From Citrobacter koseri (GTDB lineage: Bacteria > Pseudomonadota > Gammaproteobacteria > Enterobacterales > Enterobacteriaceae), in assembly GCA_900446925.1 (NCBI GenBank), contig UAVY01000002.1:124001-188000 (forward strand): 64,000 nucleotides of DNA, read 5' to 3'. The notes under the pieces are model-generated. The model worked only from the letters and a program-made list of their open reading frames with translations, was not told where the DNA came from and did no database searches. The translations under genes and the position numbers were made by a program. This document shows positions 20,146 to 28,497 of this stretch, in pieces. The stretch's first letter is position 1, and each line of letters begins with the position of its first letter.

Positions 20146-20685
20146 TTACTGATAGGTCAGAGAGAACCAGATTTGAGCATTGGCGCTCCCCCGGTGACCT
20201 GCTTCCCGGTCGCCCGATACTTCGCCACGAAATGAAGCGTGGTGGGGCCGCTATACAACTGCGTCCAGGCGCCCGGCGGCTGTTGAGTGGAATCAATTGA
20301 TTGTCTTTATCAAATAAAGCGATGCCTACGCCGGTTGCTATCCCCGGCCCTTCGCCCAACTGAAAGCACCTCCGGGTTTTTGCCGTCGGCAACTCCGCGA
20401 AATGACACGCCTACGCGCTGACTCACGGCAGTGCTGCAATCCTGTAGATGAATATCGAATGGCACGGGGTTGGCATCTTCCCCTGACGAATGAAACCGAT
20501 TACTGCTGATCTGCCCCATATTGACCGTCATCTGTTGATCTCCTGCTTCAACGCGGCAGGATTCGGCAATAATGACCCCCCTGGAAACGCATGTTTCCCC
20601 CGGGCAACGTCACGTTCCAGTGATTGCCAGCCAGTGCCAGCGACGGAAACAGAAATATCAGCAGACCTGATCTCACTCCTTGCAT
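20146..20685 (-). CDS. fimI: Fimbrial subunit FimI (heavily frame interrupted)
   Basis: This is a FimI-type pilin of about 179 residues, thought to terminate or anchor the rod. It starts at ATG 20685 after AGGGG. The signal region [13 protein letters not shown] leads to [16 protein letters not shown]. Four breaks interrupt it: the C6 run 20576-20581, near 20356, near 20290 and near 20190. The joined frame contains [36 protein letters not shown] and the ending WFSLTYQ, as in E. coli FimI. Four breaks in 540 bases are the highest local density in the window. Confidence 0.75.
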
Positions 20686-20758
20686 CGTTATCACCCCTGT
20701 CCTGTTATGGATAACGGGCCATCCTGGCCCGGAATGCTTCCCTGTCAGACGTTTTGAA

Positions 20759-21309
20759 TTACTGGTATTGCACTTTGAAGGTTGCGTCTGCGTTCGCAGT
20801 ACCGGCAGTTGCTGCGCCAGTTGGCGTAGTAACGAGCCTGGAAAGGAATGATGTTAGTACCGTCATTCAGCGTGGTAGCGCTGCTGAAGGTTGCGCCATC
20901 CAGCTCCAGAGCGGTGCCAGTTTTGTCGAGGATCTGTACGCCGACGTTAGTCGCGCCGCCTGATGCGGAACCCTGTAGCGCCAGAACGGTAGGGTTGGCG
21001 CCATCAACAGCAGTACCTGTGAACGCAACGGAAGCCTGGGTCGCAACGGTCGTGTCGCAATCATCCAGTTGAATGTTGAAACCCACAGCGGAGCTGGTGT
21101 TGCCTTCAGCAGCGAGTTTGGCGGAGCGAACCTGGCCTAACTGAACTGTCTGATCGATAGAACCGGCATCAACTGCACAAGCGGCGTTAACGATTTCCCC
21201 TTTAAAATGCACGGTGCCGCCGTTTACCGTGGTGGTGTCGGCCAGGGCTGCTGTGGAGCTCAGGGACAGTGCTGACAGAACAACGATTGCCAGTGTTTTT
21301 GATTTTCAT
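20759..21309 (-). CDS. fimA: Type 1 fimbrial major subunit FimA (frame interrupted)
   Basis: This major rod pilin has about 182 residues and is very like E. coli FimA. The signal peptide [16 protein letters not shown] reads through once one base is removed from the T5 run 21296-21300. The mature part has [29 protein letters not shown] with the paired cysteines, and the ending ATFKVQYQ. A second break near 20825 shifts the last 23 codons. Expression depends on the invertible fimS element just upstream. Confidence 0.9.
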
Positions 21310-21436
21310 GCGGTTTTCCTTTAAACAATGTCGATATTACGAACCGAAACTGGCAGTCGTTGTACCTTCCTGGCATTTCAGGTTTAAGCCGAATAGTTCG
21401 ACTGCCGATCTTGCGCAGTTTTTACCCAACTGATGA

Positions 21437-21770
21437 GTCAATTGGGACCATTTTGACTCATCGCAATAAATTTCTTAATTTCGTTTTTTTATGCGTTGTT
21501 CTGGAATTTAATTCTTATTTTTTGGTTTTCTATAGATGAATATATCTGAGGTGATCGTGAGTTATATCAACAAGACAAGTGGAAAGCAGAACTCGACGTG
21601 CGGAGAAAAGGTGCGGAAAAAAGGTGAGGATGTATGAAACGTAAAAAAATGTGAGTAAAAAAACAATTTTAAATCAGTTGGATATTTTTTTTTCGCAAAA
21701 AAAATGGACTTACAGGTTGCAGAAAATTACAAAACTCCTCTACGATATAGACAGTTTGGTCCCAATTGAC
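21437..21770. other. fimS: fimS invertible promoter element (phase OFF)
   Basis: Perfect 14-bp inverted repeats bound the element: 21437-21450 (core TTGGGACCA) and 21757-21770 (core TGGTCCCAA). Measured by the 9-bp cores, the element runs 21442-21765, 324 bp against 314 bp in E. coli, where the core is TTGGGGCCA. Flanks and inner edges also match E. coli, for example ATGAGTCAAAA next to the fimA-side repeat and AACTGTC next to the fimE-side repeat. That arrangement is the OFF phase: the promoter points away from fimA. FimB and FimE, encoded next to it, would invert it. Confidence 0.9.
21717..21746 (+). promoter_or_regulatory. fimA promoter inside fimS, facing away from fimA
   Basis: TTGCAG (21717-21722), 18 bases, then TACGAT (21741-21746) correspond in position to the E. 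coli fimA promoter (TTGAGA, 18 bases, TATGAT) just inside the repeat. It reads on the plus strand while fimA is on the minus strand, so it drives fimA only after inversion. Confidence 0.7.
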
Positions 21771-21782
21771 TTGTTCAATGTC

Positions 21783-22421
21783 TTATTTTTCCTTAGTTAT
21801 CAATGAATTATATAGTTCATCATTTTTGATCTTCTGTTTTAGTAGCTTTTCCTCTAGCGGATTTACCCTTTCCCATAATCCTGCAAACCGGGCGGCATTA
21901 CTGGCTGTATAACGTACGGTGTGGCGAATATTTCGGTGACCAAGGTAATCCTGGATTAGACGTGTATCTGTACCTCTTTCAGCAAGTTCATAACCACATG
22001 CATGTCGCAGCATATGCGGATGTGTGGTGGTGCTGGTTCCGGCCTTTTGACCAGCAGAACGTATTATACGGTATGCCTGCTGGCGGGAAAGTTGTGAGCC
22101 TTTGCGGGAAATAAACACCGCGTTTATTTTCTGCGCTCCTTTCCAGCTCGCACGAACCCGGCTCCAGCATTCAATGGCTTCACACTCATCCGGCATGAGG
22201 GGATGAATAGTAGAAAAACCATTTTTCAGTCGGCGGATATTGATCCGACCTTCATAAAGATCAAAATCCCGGTAATGCAGGTTCAGTAGTTCACTTATAC
22301 GCATTCCATGACGAAAGGCCAGCAGGATAAGGCAATAATCTCGCTCTCCTGTCTGGCCATGACGTACGGCTTTCATCATGGCCTGAACTTCTCTGGCAGT
22401 AAGAAAACGGCGTCGGTTCAT
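21783..22421 (-). CDS. fimE: Type 1 fimbriae recombinase FimE
   Basis: This tyrosine recombinase of 212 residues inverts fimS, mainly ON to OFF. It contains the catalytic Arg in GMRISELL, HPHMLRHACG (HxxR), LGHRNIRH and the nucleophile Tyr in VRYTASNAARFAGLW. It is close to E. coli FimE and 14 residues longer at the C-terminus. The stop lies 12 bases before the outer edge of fimS, as in E. coli. The frame is intact. Confidence 0.92.
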   Translation of the reverse strand: MNRRRFLTAREVQAMMKAVRHGQTGERDYCLILLAFRHGMRISELLNLHYRDFDLYEGRINIRRLKNGFSTIHPLMPDECEAIECWSRVRASWKGAQKINAVFISRKGSQLSRQQAYRIIRSAGQKAGTSTTTHPHMLRHACGYELAERGTDTRLIQDYLGHRNIRHTVRYTASNAARFAGLWERVNPLEEKLLKQKIKNDELYNSLITKEK

Positions 22422-22825
22422 AATATTTCTCCTGGTATCAGAATGATAAAGAGTCAGCTCCAGTGATACGAATAACTGATAGCTAAAGCTAGGGATGTAT
22501 TATTAATTGCACATATTGACCACTATCCCATTTTATTCTATGAAGCTCACAAAGCCCCATGTCAGTGGGCGACTTCATTCTAAAGATTTCATCAGACATC
22601 ACAAGAAGACTATTCCGTATATTCTCAGAGGGGAAAAACGTATTCAGCGGGGGAATAACTATTCAGACCATGTCAGAGGTGTCAATTATACTGGCCAGAA
22701 AAAATAACACAGGATATAGTGTAGAAACATAAAATAGATAACCATATAGCTAATGCGACTATTACAGTGCCATCCATGGCACATAGCTTTATTCAGACTT
22801 ATTTACTGTCTATATTTTTCTTTCC
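22422..22825. other. fimB-fimE intergenic region
   Basis: This is a 404-base AT-rich gap between the recombinase genes, comparable to the gap of several hundred bases in E. coli. It presumably holds the fimE promoter. No gene was found; a plus-strand open frame at 22507-22707 is not convincing. Confidence 0.5.
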
Positions 22826-23429
22826 TTACAGTTTGCTACAGACATCTCTGTTTTTTGTTTTATTCCAGATGCCATAAAAACGACCAGCGTTACTGGCAGT
22901 ATACCAGACAGTATGACGAATATTGCGATGGCCAAGGTAATCCTGAATCAAGCGGGTATCTATGCCCCATATTTGCCAGAGCAAACCCACAGGAATGGCG
23001 AAGCATATGCGGGTGGGCACAAATTGCAAGTTTTGCTTTCTTCCCGGCTCTGGCGATTATCTGATAAAATTGCTGTCTTGAAAGGGGATTGCCTTTACGT
23101 GATAAAAATAACCATTCAGTTTCTGAATGTTGGCTTGTAAGGCGAATTTTCAGCCAGGACTTTATCGAACGAATTTCCTCTTCAAGTAAGGGATGGGTAG
23201 TTGAGAATCCTTTTTTTAATCGGTAAATATGTATACATTTATCCTTAAGGTCAATATCTGAGATACGCAGACGACATATTTCGCTTGCCCTTAACCCATG
23301 AATAAAACACAGCAAAACCAGACAGCGATTACGCACTGCATAGGTTCCTGTACTAACAGCATTAAGAATTAAATTGATTTCATTTTGTGTCATAAACCTG
23401 CGTTTCTCTAGTCCATTATTATTTTTCAT
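22826..23429 (-). CDS. fimB: Type 1 fimbriae recombinase FimB (frame interrupted)
   Basis: This tyrosine recombinase of about 200 residues inverts fimS in both directions. Close E. coli FimB blocks are LLCFIHGLRASEICRLRIS, LSRKGNPLSRQQFYQII and HPHMLRHSCGFALANMG. The frame breaks just after ANMG, near 22962, where one extra base (GGGGC) is present. Joining gives IDTRLIQDYLGHRNIRH and the catalytic Tyr in VWYTASNAGRF, as expected. Confidence 0.88.
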
Positions 23430-24115
23430 ATCACCTGTTATCCTTTATTTTGCCGACATTCCGCTTATACCTGACTCTCTTCTAATGGATTAAAATCTGC
23501 CGAATAATAGCTTTTTCTTCAGGAAATAACCAGGTGTAGTTAAAAATAATGGTATGTTCTTAAATTTATGTAGAGTCACAAATGAATAATTAGTCATATG
23601 CAGAACTAATTTGTTTTTTGATATCGTAGATGAATTACATATCCGTAATGACGGGACTATCGCTGTAGTTATCATATGGTAATATGATTAATTTAACTTA
23701 AGGGTAATTGAATGGCGAAAAGATAAGGTGAATGAACCACATAAGATTCTACATAAATATATTATTCTCAATGGATTGATTTTTTTCGGCGTGTGCGGTG
23801 TATTGTTATTTCAATAGGCTATTTCACTCTTTCACACAGTTCATTTTACCGGGGTTGCAGGTTTTCTTCAGTTTGTATATGTCTTTCAATCTTTCTCGCT
23901 TTGATATCTACCATTAAGTCAGAACGGTTTGCTGCGGTGCGAAGCCTGTATACACTCTTCATATGTATTAGCTCAGACTTGATCTGGCTTTGTCACAATA
24001 CAGAGTTTAATCTAATCTGACAGGCAGCTCTGTGCCAGTAGCTGACATTACTATGGTGTGTTCCGTAACCCATCGCATAGGTATTAGCACCCATTCCCGT
24101 CAGTGGGGAGAATGA
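23430..24115. other. AT-rich region upstream of fimB
   Basis: This is a 686-base gap between divergent genes, fimB and an HNH nuclease. In E. coli the long region upstream of fimB binds NanR and NagC; I could not identify such sites here with confidence. Open frames at 23490-23675 and 23793-24020 lack good start sites and family resemblance. Confidence 0.45.
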
Positions 24116-24991
24116 ATGCGGTATCATAATTTCTCAACATATGTTGTTGATGTACTTGGTATAATTCCTGAAGAAATGCACTATCCGCAATATCTCCGCG
24201 TATGGTACGCCGTGACACAACTAAATTTCGCTTCTGCTACAAATATTGTTAAGTGGATCCGTAACAGCAACGCCCCCCTGAAAGAGACCGAGATTCGTAT
24301 TCAACTGGATGCATTAACAGTCAATAGCAACTCCCGGTATCGATATCTTGGTAGCCGAAAAAGTTCCCAGACTGACCAGGGTAGCCCATACGACTTGCTA
24401 TTTCGTAGCGGAAATCTACGAAATACACGGTATGAACAGTATGTGCCGGAGCTGCACGGCATATGGGACATTGGAGATGATGGTAGGACGCCAATTCAAA
24501 TTGCCGCCCCAAGGCCAGGTGATCGGATGGTTGTTGAAGCGAGAGATGAATTATTCAATGAATTGCCTGAAGATGAAGGTGACTTTCGCCTCAAAGCACT
24601 ACGTGAGGTCATTATTCGAGAAGGGCAACCAGTATTTAGACGAAAGCTCATTGAAGCGTATGAGGGTAAATGCGCAGTAACGGGCTGTTCAATCCAAGTG
24701 TTGCTTGAAGCTGCACATATAACCCCCTACGCAGGAGCTTGGCATACCCGTGCTCAACATGGGCTGTTGCTGAAAACAGATATCCATACTCTATTTGACC
24801 GTGGTTTGCTCTGGATTGATACGGAGTTGAAAATAAGGATATCAGAACAGTTGGCCGGGACAGAATATGCAGAGTTAGATGGCCGATATCTCAGGTTACC
24901 TAAAGATAAGCAAAACTGGCCGTTAACAACTCATCTGATAAATCATCGGCAATATTGGATTGAAAATTGTAATGACGTTGAAAGTGCTTAA
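24116..24991 (+). CDS. HNH endonuclease family protein
   Basis: The protein has 291 residues. The C-terminal third is an HNH_2-type domain: FRRKLIEAYEGKCAVTG, then LEAAHITPY, then HGLLLKTDIHTLFDRGLL. The central position, usually Asn in NGLLL, is His here. The N-terminal 150 residues are unfamiliar and may recognise DNA or a partner. The start is ATG 24116 behind GGGGAG; an overlapping ATG at 24112 is out of frame. Single HNH_2 proteins are common in defence and mobile regions, and this one sits with a recombinase in an AT-rich block. I cannot assign it to a named system. Confidence 0.75.
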   Translation: MRYHNFSTYVVDVLGIIPEEMHYPQYLRVWYAVTQLNFASATNIVKWIRNSNAPLKETEIRIQLDALTVNSNSRYRYLGSRKSSQTDQGSPYDLLFRSGNLRNTRYEQYVPELHGIWDIGDDGRTPIQIAAPRPGDRMVVEARDELFNELPEDEGDFRLKALREVIIREGQPVFRRKLIEAYEGKCAVTGCSIQVLLEAAHITPYAGAWHTRAQHGLLLKTDIHTLFDRGLLWIDTELKIRISEQLAGTEYAELDGRYLRLPKDKQNWPLTTHLINHRQYWIENCNDVESA

Positions 24992-25030
24992 CGTTACTAC
25001 TGTCTGCATCTCGCTCTGAAGGGACAACCA

Positions 25031-25065
25031 TACTCAAATCTCCCATATTGCAGGAGATTTGAGTA
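25031..25065 (+). promoter_or_regulatory. Inverted repeat covering the recombinase ribosome-binding site
   Basis: TACTCAAATCTCC (25031-25043) and GGAGATTTGAGTA (25053-25065) are perfect 13-bp complements around a 9-base loop. The right arm contains the GGAG ribosome-binding site and the first base of the ATG at 25065, so an mRNA hairpin would hide the start. It could instead be an operator or a recombination site bound by the recombinase. Confidence 0.7.
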
Positions 25066-25667
25066 TGAACACGTCACCGTGGAACAAAGACCGTATCATA
25101 GGCCAAAAAAGACCACTTCAGATATCTCATATTTGGGGTATCCGAATCCGGCTTGAACTGGAAGGTAAAACGCGCGATTTAGCTCTGTTCAATATGGCCC
25201 TGGACAGTAAGCTTCGAGGCTGTGATCTGGTCAAACTCAAAGTATCTGATGTTGCATATGGTAGCTCTGTTTCAAGCAGAGCAACGGTGTTGCAACAGAA
25301 AACCGGTAGCCCTGTGCAATTTGAGATAACCAAAGGGACAAGAGAAGCTGTTGCTGCATTGATAAAGCTTGACAATTTGCATAGTAAAGATTTCTTGTTT
25401 CGGTCTCGGGTCGGAACTAACCAGCACATTTCAACCCGGCAATACAACCGAATCTTCCATGGGTGGGTAGAAAAGCTTGGTCTCGAAGATTCGCTTTACA
25501 GCACACATTCCATGAGAAGAACAAAACCTTACCTGATCTACAAGAAAACCAAGAATCTCCGGGTGATCCAACTTCTTTTGGGTCATAAGAAACTGGAAAG
25601 CACAGTCCGTTATCTGGGCATTGAAGTCGATGACGCGTTAGAGATCTCTGCATCGATTGAAGTCTAA
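25065..25667 (+). CDS. Small solitary tyrosine recombinase/integrase
   Basis: The protein has 200 residues, mostly just the catalytic domain of tyrosine recombinases. The likely catalytic residues are Arg in SKLRGCDLV, HSMRR (HxxR), the His in LLLGHKKL and Tyr in TVRYLGIEV. It lacks the large N-terminal arm-binding domain of phage integrases, and in size resembles FimB/FimE or other minimal integrases. ATG 25065 follows AGGAG; an in-frame TTG two codons upstream is less likely. A perfect inverted repeat spans its start. It may drive mobility of the surrounding AT-rich block, but no attachment sites were found. Confidence 0.8.
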   Translation: MNTSPWNKDRIIGQKRPLQISHIWGIRIRLELEGKTRDLALFNMALDSKLRGCDLVKLKVSDVAYGSSVSSRATVLQQKTGSPVQFEITKGTREAVAALIKLDNLHSKDFLFRSRVGTNQHISTRQYNRIFHGWVEKLGLEDSLYSTHSMRRTKPYLIYKKTKNLRVIQLLLGHKKLESTVRYLGIEVDDALEISASIEV

Positions 25668-25937
25668 GATTGTCAGGGCTGTAACAGCAGCCCTGTGCCA
25701 GAAGCAGAAGATGAAAGATGCCTAAGCATCTATATCTGAAGCAGGAATTCGTAGGAGCTTGCTTTATCAATACTAAATTGGTGCGCATATAATTCATAAC
25801 CGTAGTAGTCAGTCAATAAAAAATACTACTTTCCTGCTATGGAGGTAATTTATCTAAGAACTACTATTTGTCATGAATATGTCTTGCATTAATCTAAATT
25901 CCTTTTGGTTTTTAAAACATTTTTCTTGAGGTGTTTT

Positions 25938-27320
25938 ATGTCTATTTTTGAAACAAGTGACTCTGCATGGTCTGCATTGACAAAACAGTTTGAACAAATG
26001 TCTGGTTCACCTGGCGCGCCACTTATTGTTCAGTCACCCACAATATTCAGACCATTGACTATAACAGGAGTTAATCCGGCAATTTCCTTATTGAGAAAAT
26101 TGTTACTAGGGGACAATCAGCCTGCGTATCACAATTTAAATCAAACTGCATACTCGCAGAGCAACAAATCAGTTCAGAAAGGGTATATTCAGTATCTACA
26201 GACACTACTTGTTGAAATGACAAAGCGAGTGAGCAGCCCTATTGACTATGATGAAATTGCGAAACTTCAGAAAATATATATAAAATCACAAAGTGCGCTA
26301 AATATTTTTACTAGGGATGCGAACAAAGATTGGGTATTACAAAAGAAAAATAACCCTGGACTTTCAAGGAAAACTTGGGATGACAATTATTGCCCTGAAG
26401 GTTTCACCCCTAAACAGACATTGCTTAAGAAAGATACATTGGCTAAGTACGGGGCTCTACAATCAAAACAGTCCGCTTACCCAGCTCTGACTAGAGCTAC
26501 AATGGCTCTGTTCAACTGCGAAATGAATGCAAAAGAAATAATAAATCTTCCTTTGTCCGAAGATGATTTAGCTGAACCTGATTTGTGGGTACCTTTTTTG
26601 CGTACAAATCTGGAACCCGGTATGAAATGGGATGATTTTTTTAATAAGGATGCTCCGCAGAACATCGAAATTATGTCTAATTCATTCCATTCTGAACATT
26701 ATGACTCATCTTGGTCCGCAGGTGGTTCTTTCTCGTACGGTTTTTTCAGTTGTGGAGGTAGTGCAAGTGGCGGGCATGTCGAGGATCGTTTGAAAAAGGG
26801 AACTCAAAAATTAAAATTCAGTTTTAAACGCATGATTACAGTTCAAATACAACGTGGGGGTTGGTACGACGAAGGGCTGTTATCGTATACGGGTTATGTC
26901 GATAAAGAAGAGTTTTGGGGACCACGAGGTATGCTGAATCTTATCCCTGTCAGCGCTGTCATAGGCAGGGGGTTAACCATTGAAATTGAAACGACAAGTG
27001 AGGCATATGATTCATTTCGAGACTGGCGGCGGACATCGGGTAGCGCCGGATTCAGTTTTGGACCCTGGTCAGTGGGGGCGGGTGCGAACAGTTCAACCAA
27101 TTCATCTTCTATTTCAGATGAGTCTACAGGAACAACCCTGCGTTTTACCGACAACTCAGATCAAATTTATATCCTGAGTGTAATATCAATGAAGATGGAT
27201 GAATATTTTAAATCTAAGGTTTATGAAGAAAAGGCATTGCAAGATATCAAGAAACTGGAATTGCTCTCCGGCGAGGTATCTGAAAGAATGAAATCTCTGC
27301 AAGAGTACTGGGTAAAATGA
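25938..27320 (+). CDS. Unknown 460-aa protein with two Gly/Ser-rich segments, possible toxin or pore-former
   Basis: I do not recognise the family. There is no signal peptide. Residues 1-240 are mixed and mostly helical in look. Residues 255-280 and 367-395 are Gly/Ser/aromatic-rich with alternating polarity (for example AGGSFSYGFFSCGGSASGG), like amphipathic beta-hairpins. Between them is a beta-rich stretch with TVQIQRGGWYDEGLL and GMLNLIPVSAVIGRG. The C-terminus (420-455) is helical, perhaps coiled coil. The start is ATG 25938 after GAGG. Its stop overlaps the start of the next gene (ATGA), so translation is coupled. The hairpin-like pair and the lipoprotein partner make a pore-forming or toxin/immunity role possible, but this is inference. 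Codon use is AT-rich. Confidence 0.55.
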   Translation: MSIFETSDSAWSALTKQFEQMSGSPGAPLIVQSPTIFRPLTITGVNPAISLLRKLLLGDNQPAYHNLNQTAYSQSNKSVQKGYIQYLQTLLVEMTKRVSSPIDYDEIAKLQKIYIKSQSALNIFTRDANKDWVLQKKNNPGLSRKTWDDNYCPEGFTPKQTLLKKDTLAKYGALQSKQSAYPALTRATMALFNCEMNAKEIINLPLSEDDLAEPDLWVPFLRTNLEPGMKWDDFFNKDAPQNIEIMSNSFHSEHYDSSWSAGGSFSYGFFSCGGSASGGHVEDRLKKGTQKLKFSFKRMITVQIQRGGWYDEGLLSYTGYVDKEEFWGPRGMLNLIPVSAVIGRGLTIEIETTSEAYDSFRDWRRTSGSAGFSFGPWSVGAGANSSTNSSSISDESTGTTLRFTDNSDQIYILSVISMKMDEYFKSKVYEEKALQDIKKLELLSGEVSERMKSLQEYWVK

Positions 27321-27715
27321 CAAACATGTATTATGTAACAATTTTCATTATTACTTCATGTCTTATGGGGTGCAGTAGTGTTGCCACTTACCCCGTATGC
27401 ATCTTGCAAGATGATGTATCTATAGAGCAGTGGAATTCGGTAAAGGAAAATATTGAAACCAGCGTCAGGGTAATCGACCCAAATGCTAGAATCAGTATTA
27501 TCCCTAGTGTTGCTATTATCGAGGCAAACTCTGTAACCCATGCTTATCTAAGAGATATATGGCCAAGTCAGGCATGTATTAGCACTGTTAATAATGATGA
27601 GGATGATATTCTCTGGAGGGAGTGTCAGCGGGTTGTAACTGAATATATTCGGAAACCTTGGAAGTCTTGGCCTGGAGAAATAAATAAAGGACAGGTATAT
27701 TGCAAAACCCCCTGA
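27317..27715 (+). CDS. Small lipoprotein coupled to the upstream unknown gene
   Basis: The product has 132 residues with a short hydrophobic signal and the lipobox LMGC (Cys19), so it is probably a membrane-anchored lipoprotein. The mature part is about 114 residues, acidic in the middle, with several cysteines (PVCIL, SQACIS, WRECQ, VYCK) that could form disulfides. Its ATG overlaps the TGA of the preceding gene by four bases. It could be an immunity or assembly partner of that protein; no family is recognised. A terminator follows about 90 bases downstream. Confidence 0.6.
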   Translation: MTNMYYVTIFIITSCLMGCSSVATYPVCILQDDVSIEQWNSVKENIETSVRVIDPNARISIIPSVAIIEANSVTHAYLRDIWPSQACISTVNNDEDDILWRECQRVVTEYIRKPWKSWPGEINKGQVYCKTP

Positions 27716-27803
27716 AAGATATTCAGCTATATTTGTTTGCTGGTGTTATATTATCATCATCCATAAATTTATATTCTTTTGCAGGGGGTCGCGTAATCGA
27801 ACT

Positions 27804-27832
27804 AAAAGGCAGGAGGGAGTCCTGCCTTTTAT
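27804..27832 (+). terminator. Rho-independent terminator of the two-gene unit
   Basis: AAAAGGCAGGA (27804-27814) pairs with TCCTGCCTTTT (27820-27830) around a 5-base loop and ends in T residues. It closes the unknown-protein/lipoprotein transcription unit. Confidence 0.8.
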
Positions 27833-28270
27833 AGTTAACTTTTGTTGTGTTTAACAGCTATTGATGATTATTGCCAACTTCCGCTCCTCGCTCAGAGCGG
27901 ACACTCAGGTTTAATAATGCAATACGTTCAGCTCAAGTAGTATTACTACTGATAAATCATTTTATGGTGGGGGATTCTGGTAATGGTAAGAAGTGAAAGG
28001 GAAAGAAGTGTATGTTGCGGGTGGACGGACTTGTGAAGATCCCCATATGACTAGTGGAGGGCGTATGTTGTCAGATTCCCCCGTTTTCCTCGTGCTTTTG
28101 CATCATTATGAACAGTTAGAAATGAAAAGAACCGTAGCTGGAAGTAAGAGATAGGCTTGTCAGAGGGTATATATGTCTTTAAATGCAACGAACATCTAAG
28201 AAAATGGCGAGAAATCCAGCAAGCAAATAACGTCCTGCAATGACCAGAAATCTACCGGAACCCCACAAAG
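27833..28270. other. Gene-free AT-rich stretch next to tRNA-Phe
   Basis: I see no credible gene in these roughly 440 bases and no duplicated piece of the tRNA-Phe 3' end. It separates the accessory block from pheU. Confidence 0.45.
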
Positions 28271-28271
28271 C

Positions 28272-28298
28272 AAAAAACCAGCCCGTAGGCTGGTTTCT
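28272..28298 (-). terminator. Terminator of tRNA-Phe
   Basis: Read on the minus strand, AACCAGCC, a short loop and GGCTGGTT are followed by a T6 run. It lies just past the 3' end of the tRNA gene. Confidence 0.75.
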
Positions 28299-28306
28299 TT
28301 AAATAG

Positions 28307-28382
28307 TGGTGCCCGGACTCGGAATCGAACCAAGGACACGGGGATTTTCAATCCCCTGCTCTACCGACTGAGCTATCCGGGC
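28307..28382 (-). tRNA. pheU: tRNA-Phe (GAA)
   Basis: This is a 76-base cloverleaf on the minus strand: GCCCGGATAGC acceptor and D-stem start, anticodon loop TTGAAAA with GAA, TTCGATTCC T-arm and an encoded CCA (28307-28309). Its 3' end faces the accessory block to the left, the classic side for island insertion. Confidence 0.97.
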
Positions 28383-28497
28383 AACGGGGCGCATTAAACC
28401 GTAAAGGGGCGCAGGCGTCAACGGCTTTCCATGAAAAAAATGACAAAAGACAGCTGACTGCCTGCTTTTCACGCAAAAAACGCAAAATTGGCTCTAA

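Noticed and set aside
23490..24020. Small frames upstream of fimB
   Set aside because: They are AT-rich chance frames without start sites; the region is better seen as regulatory.
27716..28306. Attachment-site duplicate of the tRNA-Phe 3' end
   Set aside because: I found no second copy of the TGGTGCCCGGACTCGG end in the accessory block by eye; an exact search would be needed to be sure.
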